A stretch of 64,000 nt of DNA from Agelaius tricolor. Taxonomy: Eukaryota > Chordata > Aves > Passeriformes > Icteridae. Numbering within the stretch: position 1 is the first letter of the stretch; each line of letters begins with the position of its first letter. The notes beneath the pieces are model-generated. The model saw only the letters and a program-made list of their open reading frames with translations. It was not told the DNA's origin and ran no database searches. Both the position numbers and the translations under genes were made by a program. The DNA lies in the NCBI GenBank assembly GCA_023055355.1, contig JALJCS010000028.1, positions 5,456,418 through 5,520,417 on the forward strand. The letters run 5' to 3'. Of this stretch, positions 1-9,705 are shown piece after piece.

Positions 1-142
1 TCATGTTTCTTTCTCTAACAACTGCGTCTCACGCAGTTCAAGCAAACAATAGTTTCTTTCCTCATTTTATTTTTTTTTCCCAGCATTAACCCTCTTTTAA
101 ATTAAAAAATGCTCTTCTTCCCTTATTTTTCCAAGCTCATCG

Positions 143-422
143 CTGGCAGTGTTGCATTTTGATGCAGTCTAGCTGAGAGCCTGGTTTGGTTTTAGAAAGA
201 GCAAATGTGTCAGTTTAGGAACCTGGCAATGTTGCATTTTGATGCAGTCTGGTTTGGGTTTAAAAAGAGCAAACGTGTTGGTTTAGGAACCTGGCAATGT
301 TGCTTTTTGATGCAGTCTGGTTTGGGTTTATGGTGTAGGAACCTGGCAATGATGCATTTTGATGCAGTCTAGCTGAGAGCCTGGTTTGGGTTTAGAAAGA
401 GCAAATGTGTGGGTTTAGGAAC
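143..422. repeat. short minisatellite, about 80-bp unit, four copies
   Basis: Four head-to-tail units begin with CTGGCAATGTTGCATTTT or a close variant at 143, 223, 291 and 343. Their lengths are 80, 68, 52 and 80 bp. The outer copies are full length. The second lacks the 12-bp block AGCTGAGAGCCT, and the third lacks that block and a further part of the A-rich centre. The partial lengths suggest unequal exchange followed by internal deletion. There is no coding signal. Confidence 0.92.
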
Positions 423-425
423 CTT

Positions 426-3400
426 GCCTCGGGTAAGGAAGCACACTCCTGCCTGCTCACTACAGAATCAATCAAAGCCGCACTTAATGGAAGGACAGGA
501 AGGCAGTGGGAGGAGAAGCTGAAGCCACATCCCGTCCTTTGTCAGCAGCACAAAGCTGCACTCCCTACCCTTCAAAACTCCTTGCAGGCAGGTGGGGAAC
601 CACTGCTGAGGCGCTGCGGGTGCTTCCTCCCAGCAGCTCACTCATCCTCCTCCTCCTCCTCTGTGCCCTCACAGCCTTCGGACCAGCACCGAGGGCTCGT
701 GCCAGCTCCGAGCTGAAATAAACAGGACAGCTGAATGTAGTGTTAGCAAAGGTGACCTTCAAAGCTTGCTGGTGTTTAAATTCAGCGTGCACCCCTCAGG
801 AATTAGCCATTACCTGTTTAATGTGAGGGATGCCGCTCCAGCATGCCGGAGTGGGCTTTATAATGTGAAAATATCGTCGCTTTCTGTCAAGGTTGGCTTG
901 CAAGTTGAGTTTGTAATAAAAAGGTGTCTCTCTAATGATGTCAAGGAAAAGAGAGGGATGGACTCAGGCTAAGCTGGATTGTGACTGTCAAGACACCAAC
1001 TCACCTCTCCCTTGCAGAGCAGGGGAACCCAGTGAGGATAAAGTTTAATGCTACCCTGTTTAACGATATTTTCACTGCAACCGAACTGTAAAATTAACTG
1101 AGAACTAACATTAAAAAAGGACTTTTATTTTATGCTGATCATTAAGTAAGGAGTTTCACACTTGAGATCTGTTATATTAAAGGGGGCTGAAATTGCTTGT
1201 ATCAATTCCTTTATTCTAAGTGGACAGACTTCTTACGAAACTGTTTTGTGACTATAGAGGAGAAAGCAGCCAAATCCTGAGTGGGAAGGGATCTCTCACC
1301 TCCCTGTGTGTCAGGGGAGCTGCTTCAGACTCCAGGCTGGGCACACAGCATCATCCCACGTGACCTTTGGTGGACCAGAGGCCTCATGTTCTGCCACTGA
1401 AACAATCTTCTTCAGGTTCTACTACCTAGAGTAAATGAAGGTGCACTCCACAGGAGCCTGGTAACTCTGCTGTTTCCCTTGTAGTAAAAACATCTACAAG
1501 TGCAGATTAAAAAATAACAAACTAAGGCACTCAGAAGAACCATCCTCAGCATCACCCAGACACTGAACAAGTGGACACACACACAGAATGAAGGAAAAAA
1601 CTGGTTAAGCAGAAAAGCAGCAAGAGCATGAGCAACTGGGAAGATGCATAGCCTTAAGTGAGTTCTGTACCAAACTGGCTGCTCCAGCAACAAAGAACGA
1701 AACACAGCTTCTAAAAACTGATGCACTCCTCTAATGATCTCACTGTGGCACCTCTGATACAGCTCGGTGCCACAGGTATGCAATTAATTACAGACCAGGT
1801 GTAATGCACTTTGCAAATGGAAACTCTATTAATATGTGATTATTAGTTCCACAAAAACATAATTATTAATTCCATTACTACTACTGCCAACGGCACAAAC
1901 CCAGTTTGAAATGTAAAAGTCCCCTCAGGTAACTTTAAGGCACACAAAAAACGGTGCAAGGAAACAAAGTATTTGGAGGGTCCTCAGGCCATTAAAACTT
2001 TCCAGGCAAGTGCAACCCACCTAAAGACCTGTGCTTGCACAAGGGCACAGGCAGCTTTAGGAAAGTGCTTCTTTCTGCAGGTTGTGTGTTTTGTTGTGAT
2101 CATCCTCATCATCCTCTTTCAACATACAAAAAGAGGCATTTTCAGTTGCTGAAGGTGCTGACTTTGCAAGCTCAGGCTTGCCAGTGAAGTATGGGTTATC
2201 CCCATTTATACAACTGCTCAGTGTTTATTTCAACACGAGCCAAAGCTCAGCTGTGTGAGGGGGACGAGCACATGGCAGTGCCAGCCATCCAGCTCTGCTG
2301 CTGGCACCCACGAGCAGAACTGCTCTTTGTCATACACCCACAGCCAGGGAGGCTCCATGAAGCCAAGCCCTAAATTTAGAAGTCATCATCCCAAAGCTGT
2401 ACATGAAACAATTCATCATGACGACAGCAGCAGCATGTGAAATGGAGTCCTTTGGAGAGTAATGCAGACAGGTATTTGCACAGCACGGTGCTGTTTGGAG
2501 TCTCATGAGTACATAACCTGCTGCTTCACAATGGGTGGGGCTTTTCCAGGGTCCTGTAGAGACTCTGCCTCAAGGTTTAACCTCAAATAACATTTCAGCC
2601 CATCCTAACACATAACAAAAATCGAATTATATTCTGAAGAGGAGAAAAAAGAAGAAATACAGTGAGAAGAAAAAGGACCCTTCCTGCCCAGAGAGGCTCT
2701 GCTGTGGTGTTCAGCAGCACCAACAGCTCCTGACCACCAAGCCCAGCACTCCCACGTGTGAACACCATGGGCAACATGGTGCTGTGCCATCCCCCCTGCT
2801 CCTGTCCTCATGAGCCCTGCAGCTGGCACCTGACTGGGACAGAGACTCAAAACTCCAACATAAGCAGAGACAGTCTTCAATGTGCATTTACCTGCAGCCA
2901 CTCCTGCTCTGGTCATTCCTGTGCCAATGCCAGCCTTCATTTTATGTGATTTTCACCTCCCTACTTTATTTCTTTGACATTTGTAGATGGAACAACTGCA
3001 TCACTTCCCAGCCCTGGTTTTGCCAGATTAAACAAGCTTTTTATTTCTTCTCATAAAACAGCCCATTTTCCTGATCCGACCTGTCGCTTTGTGTTCTGCT
3101 CTGCACCAGTGTCCCCTGAACACTGCACTCCTCCATTGTACACAGAGTTGTAAATGACACAGTAGCACCTTGCTCATGGCCCCATTGTGCCCCACTGCTG
3201 CTGTTATTCCCTCTCTGAAGCACCCAAAGGATTGCACATGCCAGAAGAGCCATTAGCACACGCTGTCTGAGGTTAAGGAACTCCAAATAACATTCAACAG
3301 TGTGTGCAAGCCACCCTAAATTGACTGATGAGAGATCAATTTTAGCTGGAAAGATCCTCCACTGTGCAAAATGTTGGTAAACACAGGAAATTTAACTGAG

Positions 3401-5753
3401 CATGGCCTTACCTGGCCTGCAAGCAGGACATCCCCAGGCTGGGCAGAGGGAAATTAGAACACACCTCCAAGAATAAAAGTGATGTAAAAGCTAATCTCTC
3501 TCATTGCTGTATTCCCAGTCACAAGCTACGTGTTCATTATCTTCCGTTAACATATTGTGTCCTCTTCCTTAACTAATAAAACATTTATCTCCAAGGAAAT
3601 TCTGCAGAAAAGACTGAATTTGCATACACATAATAGACATGTCAAAATATAAGATGCAAGGACTTGGTATTCCAGCTAGGAGTGTTATACATGATTTGTG
3701 TTAGTTTCCCTAAATTCCAGAAAAACTCCAGTGAATCCCATCCCTGCCAGTGGCACTGTAGGACCAACTGCAGATCTGCTGCATTTCCTGAGGGTACAAC
3801 ACTGAGCAGGAGCTGCACATTTGGGCTACACATGTTTTGGGGCAATCACTCCCATAATCTAAATGCAGCTGCTTAATTGTGCACTTCACAGAGGAAAAGC
3901 CCGGTGACAGTGAAGCACTAGGTGGGATAAAATCTGAAAAACGAATAGCAGGGAATTCACGTTTCCTGAGGAGGAGGGAAGGTCAGGAGAGAGGAGCTGG
4001 AGCACTGGTGCAGCTGGCTGCCCCACAGCACCTCACAGCACTGCATTAAGCACCAGTGCAATGGTTCTGTGCATGGGAGAGTCCCAGAGGAGAGGAATCT
4101 CTGCAGATCATGATCTGCCTCAAAGGCTTTCTCTCAGAGCCAGGACAACCTGGAGTGCTAAAGGTGAACTTCACTTACAGATCTGCTGTGCATTTTGCTG
4201 CAGACTGTGATGAAAACTTCTTCCCCTGCCAACAGCAAAGTCTACCACGATTTTTTTTTTTTAACTATTTTTGAAAGCCCACTTAGAAAGCAGATGTGCT
4301 CCAGGGGACAGAGAAGGCAGCACCAAATGCAACACTGGGAGGCAGAGCTCGGGATACTGATATTATAAAACCAGGCAGCAATGGGAAATAGTGTTTTTAC
4401 AAAGGTTACAAACAGGAATGCAAGGTCTAAGGGCAGTTTTCCAGATGCTGCTCAGCAATATGGTATTGTGCATTCCCTCCTTTCCTACCAGTGAGCCAAG
4501 GAGAGCCACGCTGAGCAGAGCTGTGATGCTCCCTGGCCGCACTGGTCAGTGTCCTGTCACCAAGAGCAGGCACATCCTTCCCTTCCTGGGAAACAACCTT
4601 CCAGGTGACAATTCCCCAGCATGAGAAGCCTCATCCCAGCTCCACAGCTGAGCCATTCCCCAGTACATCCCCCCCATACCAATGGCTCCTGCAGTTCAGT
4701 TGCTGTCGTCTCTGCATCCATAAATCAATTTTATGGAATGCACCAATTCAGGAGTGGTGCAATAAAATACACCTGTATTATTGGAATATCAACTGTGTTT
4801 GCAAAGAAACAAGTTTTTTTTCCCCATGAGCTCCCCAGCCACCTCCCCCAGTATCTGCAGAGCTGAGCACAGAACAGGACAGAGGTGACTCTGCCTGGCA
4901 GGGAGAGGTTGCTCACAGCACCCTGAGGATCAGCACTGATGGGGGGCAAACTGTGCACAACCCACGGTAAAATCCTGGATAACAGAGACTTCTCACATCC
5001 ATATTTTTAAAAAAAACCCCAAACTATTTCAAGTAGTCGGGCAAACATCACCCAGATGGCAAGTTTGCTGTATCCTTGCTGAAAAATACTATGCAGCCAA
5101 CAAACCCATATGGCCAACCAGAGGAGCCACATAAAGATAATGATACGCCTATACAGGCAAAATGTTAATGAATTAGGCCCAAAGTACATAAAAATCTGCT
5201 ACCTGGTCCATTACACCTGCTTATGAAATCAATGCTTGCATTTACCTTAACATTTAGTAGTTCATAAACAGGGGATGGGCAGGCAGGGTCAATACAAGGG
5301 TGCTGCCAGGAGGTCACCTGTGCAGCCCACTCTGCCTCCCACACCCCAGTCTCTGCCCCCTTTCAGCTGGAAATGGGATCTCACAGTCTTCAAATTCCCC
5401 TGAAGGGGAAAAGGGATAAGACATACCAGCAGATGGTCTATAAATAAGATTCTGGAAAAATCTCTCAATGCCTGTGGATTTATCTCCTCTAAGAAGGTCA
5501 GCCCGTTCGCTGGAGGGTTATTAAGCTCTCTGCCACGTACGTGCAGGCAGTAAAAGAGATGCAGAAAGGGCTGCATCACCTGAACCACTGACTCAAACAA
5601 ATGCCAAACACTGACACCTTCAAGGCTCTGCCATTGTCACCACCTTCTCCATGGCTCTCACCCATGCAAGAGCCATTGCTGTTGTTTTCCAAGACAACAC
5701 TGAGCTGAGAAAGATACGGAGGGATTTAAGAGCATGAATCTTCTACATTAGAA
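426..5753. other. single-copy intronic DNA, no gene seen
   Basis: This is downstream CAMTA1 intron. Open frames here are short, lack splice-site support and resemble nothing I know. Minor items are a short TCC tract near 647-661 and a T run near 4250-4262. No transposon could be recognised. Confidence 0.6.
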
Positions 5754-6129
5754 TATCAACGTCATATTTTCCGGAAAAATCCCCTTGACCAGGATTCTTC
5801 TCCTGGGAAGCCTCAGAGAAAAAGGAAAACAATACTATCTCATTTGCTTCTCCTGTGTTTTGCTGCTTTGGAATGTGGTTTGGAGATTGTTTACCCAACG
5901 TGTGAATTGCTTTGACTTATTGGCCAATCAGGGCTCTGGAAGGAGTCACAAGTTTTCATTATTATCTTTTAGCCTTCTGTCTGCATCCCTTCTCTATTCT
6001 TTAGTACAGTTTTAGTATAGCAATCTTCTATATAATATAATATCATAAAAAAATAAATTAGCCTTCTAAGAGCATGGAGTCAGATGCATCATTTCCTCCC
6101 TACGATGGGGGGCTCAGAAAATACCACCT
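5754..6129 (+). mobile_element. solo LTR, songbird-type family A, copy 1
   Basis: This roughly 375-bp block aligns along its length with the blocks at 45128, 59177 and 60990. Shared landmarks are a start resembling TGTCACTGTCACATTTTC (here decayed), TTCTCCTGGGAAGC, a CCAAT box (GGCCAATCAG), TAGTATAGCA, and a polyadenylation-type segment with AATAAATTAGCC. The last bases correspond to the end of copy 3 (CAGAAACTACCACA). The possible target duplication TAGAA/TAGGA matches at four of five bases only. No viral genes are attached. The family name is not assigned; similarity to abundant passerine LTRs is from memory. Confidence 0.82.
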
Positions 6130-6228
6130 TAGGATTAATCAATTAAGTGGCCATTACATGAGGAACTGTCAGGATGTTCAATGGCCAACAAGATCTGTAT
6201 TTATGCCCTGCTGCCTGGAATCCCCCAC

Positions 6229-7085
6229 TGTGAAAAATGCATATTTTATGATTGGCTTTTCGCAAATATTAAAATGAATATTATATGTGTTATGTTAGAA
6301 AGTTATGCTGTATTAATTTTTTTAAGTAGTGTGTTAAATATAGTTTAGGTTATAACATAACATTAAAATAGAAACTATGTATGTGAGATACTTTCTTTAA
6401 AGAAAGGAATGAGGTGCTCCCCCTGAGACAGCAGCCACAGGACACCTCAATCTTTCAGAGAAAGGGAATTTATTGCCCCATTATCAGAAGAAAGGAACTT
6501 TTTCCTGCTTTGCTCAGTCCTGAAGGCACCGTCAGGATTCAGAGGAAGATGCTGACACTGCCCATACAGAATCCTGTGTTTAAATGGAATTTATGCATCA
6601 TGTGTGAGGTGTATGAATATGCAACAGGCTGTTGTTTTTAAGGGTTAATCCTCTGTTAACGTGGGTCCTTTTTTGGGCTTATTTTGCCCAGAAAGAGGTA
6701 CCCAGACTGTCCGTAACTCTTTTGTTTTTATTGTCTTGTATTGTCCTACTCCAAATTGTTCAAATTACTATATTATATATATATAAAATATATAGTATAT
6801 ATATTATATAGTATTTATATAATATATTATAGTATAGTATATATACTATATCTATAATAGTATATATTACATATTATTATATATATTTATATATAAATAT
6901 ATGTATAATATAGTATGCATAATATACTATATATTATATAATACTATACAATATTTTATGTAAATATTATACATAATATTATATATTACTATTATATATT
7001 AATTTATCTATTACTATTTTTATACTCATTTTATTACTATCAAACTTTTCAAATTTTAAAAAACAAGCGATTGGCGTTTTTCACA
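6229..7085 (-). mobile_element. solo LTR, family B, copy 1, swollen by TA-rich DNA
   Basis: The block begins TGTGAAAAATGC and ends GCGTTTTTCACA, an imperfect terminal inverted repeat with TG...CA ends. It matches the block at 18072-18740 nearly throughout. The flanks CCCAC and CCTAC could be a 5-bp target duplication with one mismatch, which would suit an ERVL-like element. The strand is inferred from an AATAAA (in GGGGCAATAAATT) on the minus strand. At 857 bp it is longer than copy 2 because of the TA-rich expansion at about 6769-7010. Open frames shared by the two copies reflect common LTR sequence, not a protein. Confidence 0.87.
6769..7010. repeat. TA-rich low-complexity expansion inside an LTR
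   Basis: About 240 bp made almost wholly of TA, TAT and ATA steps with scattered G and C. The matching position in the second family B LTR (near 18650) has only a short unexpanded TTATTACT stretch, so this array grew after insertion. It could form cruciforms or hinder assembly. Confidence 0.9.
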
Positions 7086-7164
7086 CCTACCAACGATTTA
7101 CACTCACACACACACACCCCCCCAAGGCTCTGAAAGCAGGGATGCTCCATCTCACAACCCCCTG

Positions 7165-7425
7165 GGGATGCCGGGGTTTTGGCCACCCCCGGGCTGGCTC
7201 GGCGGCGCTGGCCACACGCGGGGCACGGCAGCGGCTGCGGCAAAAGGCCGGTGCCAGGAGGGCTGTGCGTGCCCTGCCGGCTCCGAGCAGAAGCATCGCG
7301 GGTACCCCCGGGCCGCCCGCGTGGGAAGCGCCGCAGTGGTTTCCAAGGCAACGATCGGATGCAGGATTCCTTTCTCATCAGCGACGCGGCTCAAGTATCC
7401 ATTACGTTCGGCGGCGGGTTGAATA
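7165..7425. promoter_or_regulatory. intronic CpG island with RFX X-box, candidate promoter or enhancer
   Basis: I count about 31 CpG dinucleotides in roughly 250 bp of strongly GC-rich DNA, against a background nearly free of CpG. At 7339-7352 the sequence GTTTCCAAGGCAAC is a near-perfect palindromic RFX-family X-box, a class often found at promoters of ciliary and neuronal genes. Bird CpG islands usually mark promoters, so this may be an internal CAMTA1 promoter, the start of a non-coding RNA, or an orphan island. On the minus strand GTAGGTGTG near 7089 could serve as a donor, but no exon can be fixed. Open frames on both strands here are expected from GC-rich DNA. A (CA)n/C-rich tract lies at about 7100-7120. 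Confidence 0.7.
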
Positions 7426-8160
7426 ACAAACAGGAACGCCAACAAATCAATGAGACGAGCAGGATTTTTAAGCCCTGCAAAATGCTTGTTTTCTTCTGTA
7501 TTCCCTCGAGCCCGAGGCTCCCCATCCGAGTTAGAGCAAAGGGATTTCAAATTTGGCAAGAATCTAGGCAACAGATCCTCCTGAAGTGCAAATTGCCACA
7601 GTTCCACTGAAGTCAGCAGAGATATGACAATTTACACCCACTTAGGTTCTGCCACTGGGTAATTAGCACATTGCAAATAACTGGAAACAGATTCCCAAAT
7701 AAGAACACTCTTAAGCTTGAAGCAAGAATGTTTAAATAAAAAAAATAAAAAAAACCAACCTCCACAGTTTTCTCCAGGATTAAGGAAACTTGCAGGCTTC
7801 TCTGCTGGCTTCTACTATATTACTGGATAAAGTCAAAATTTGTTCCCCTGATGACCCAGGTTGAAACCACAGCTGTGTTATCAGCCTTGCTGTACCTGAC
7901 ATTTTTGGCTGACACACGTCCCACCAGGTCCAGCACAAATCCCCTTTCAGTACCAACACCCCACATATGCCCAGGGACCCAGCATCCCAACCACTCATTC
8001 CAGTCATGCCCAGGTTTTGCCACCTACCCCATTTTACAGACTTTTATTTCAAACACAGAGGCAACAATGCACATGTTGATCATTTGCAGGATGTTACAGG
8101 CAAGTTCTGTACAATTTCTCTCTTAATCAATACCAAAAAAGGTCAAGCAGAATGAACCCT
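7426..8160. other. DNA flanking the CpG island, no gene seen
   Basis: CpG density falls off through about 7530, after which the DNA is ordinary intron. There is a short A-rich run near 7737-7755. I see no convincing exon or repeat. Confidence 0.55.
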
Positions 8161-8164
8161 TCAT

Positions 8165-8500
8165 TCTTTCACATTGGGCTGACTGGTCTAACATCAGTCC
8201 TGGGCAAAGCAGTGGAAAAATTGATATGAGATTCAATTAATAAGGAATTAAAGGATATTTAAATGCATTTAATGCTCACCAACTTGGTTCCAAGGGAAAT
8301 AGCTCTTGTCAAGCAAACCTGATTTCATTCCTTCAGGAGGCTCAAATGCTGGTTGACAAAAGCCACATATTTGGAAGGCACTTAAAATTCTGTATGGCAT
8401 TTGACTCTGTACCAAACAGCATTTGAATGTTAAAAACACACCCACATTTAATGGATTAAAAGCTGTCTAGCAGACAGATCTTGAAAGCAGTGGTCAGCTG
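8165..8500 (+). mobile_element. decayed CR1/L3-like LINE fragment (reverse transcriptase region)
   Basis: Translating across frames gives pieces in the order expected for CR1-superfamily reverse transcriptase. There is a TSVLGKAVEK-like start, a segment like the conserved region after the first palm motifs, then FCMAFDSVPNS (family pattern D-[FL]-x-KAFD-x-VPH), then a WI-x-x-WL-like piece and DRS. The frame is broken by stops and small indels, so it is an old, dead copy. CR1/L3 is inferred from the order and wording of these motifs; a profile search would settle the subfamily. Confidence 0.68.
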
Positions 8501-8510
8501 GTACCTGTAA

Positions 8511-9538
8511 TTGAATTGTGAGCTTCAGGAGACAAGGCTGCACCCCGGGAAGGGATGACCCTGGAGGAGCTCAGGCTTTGAAAGGGACAATGGCTCAGCC
8601 CACAGGTGCAGGCAGCTGTGGAGCCCAGCTGCTGCTGTGTCAGCACTAACAGCAGAGACACGTGGCTGGTGATGCTTCCTGCAGAACAGCTGGACAGACA
8701 GACCCACAGGTCCCCTCCTTTGCCTGAGGAGCAACTGCCTGGCTCTGTCACACTGGTTTGCCCAGTTAGAACAGTTTGAAAGAGGGGAAACAGCTCAAGG
8801 GCACAGCAAGGATGCCCTTCCCTGTCCTTTTCCTGGGATATGGATTCTCCTTGCACCCATCCATCACACACGAGCTGTTACCTCACAGCAGAAGGTGCAG
8901 ATCAGCCTCTGCCCTCACCCCCTGGCCATGTGCAGGCACTTCACCCATCACCCACAGGTGAGCTCGCTGCAGGGAGTCAAAAAGGCACAGACACCCAGCA
9001 GTGAGAGGTCTCCTGGATCTGTTCCTTCTGCCACCAGCAGCAGACACTCAGGGATTCCTGAGAGCTGGAAAAGCTGCCCTGCCTGTAACTGCCCTGTGCC
9101 CTGCCCAGTGACTGACCAACAGCCTTGCCTTTCTTCTCACCAGGCTACTCTAAATGCCAGGAGTGCTGAGTCAGAGAAATTTAATGTCATCTCTACATCT
9201 CAACAAGAAAGAAAGCCACAAAATGTCCCTGTGCTCACCTGCCAGCAAGGCACTGGCTCTGTCATCTGCATGAAGAACTGTGGGAAGGAAGGGAAGGGAG
9301 GGAGTTATGTGGCCCCAAAGCACTAGCACTGAGACAGGATCTCCCACCCACAGCTCTGTCCCTGTTCAGGGTGCCAGACTGCTCAGAAATCAAGCCTGCT
9401 TTAGCCATGGCAGCTGATAACTCACTGTCAGGAACTGTGGCTGTAAGGAATGTTCCTGTTTTAACACCATCCAACGGGGAGCGGGAGCTTGTCTGACCAA
9501 CATCTGCTTCTGCTCACAGCAGAGCCATCCTTCCTGAG
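8511..9538. other. single-copy intronic DNA, no gene seen
   Basis: Moderately GC-rich intron. Open frames on both strands, up to 143 codons, overlap each other and show no recognisable domain or splice support. Confidence 0.55.
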
Positions 9539-9705
9539 TCCCTCCTCAGAGCAGAGCATCCCTTCCATCCCCTCCTCAGAGCAGAGCATTCCTTCCATCC
9601 CCTCCTCAGAGCAGAGCATCCCTCCCATCCCCTCCTCAGAGCAGAGCACCCCTTCCATCCCCTCCTCACAGGTGAGCCATCCCCTCCCATGTCCCTCCTC
9701 ACAGC
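9539..9705. repeat. 30-bp minisatellite, about five copies
   Basis: Units of CCTCCTCAGAGCAGAGCATC followed by CCTTCCATCC repeat at 9541, 9571, 9601 and 9631 with one to three changes each. A degenerate copy starts at 9661 and a partial CCCTCCTC follows. Because the unit is a multiple of three and free of stops in several frames, it creates long open frames on both strands. They read as repeated SIPSSEQ on the plus strand, and I do not regard them as genes. Confidence 0.94.

Noticed and set aside
6414..6641. Open frame shared with 18307-18525, suggesting a conserved small protein
   Set aside because: Both lie within copies of the same LTR family; the shared peptide is only common descent of LTR DNA.
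7152..7610. Overlapping frames of about 145-150 codons on both strands across the CpG island
   Set aside because: GC-rich DNA has few stops; there is no known domain, and frames on opposite strands cannot all be real.
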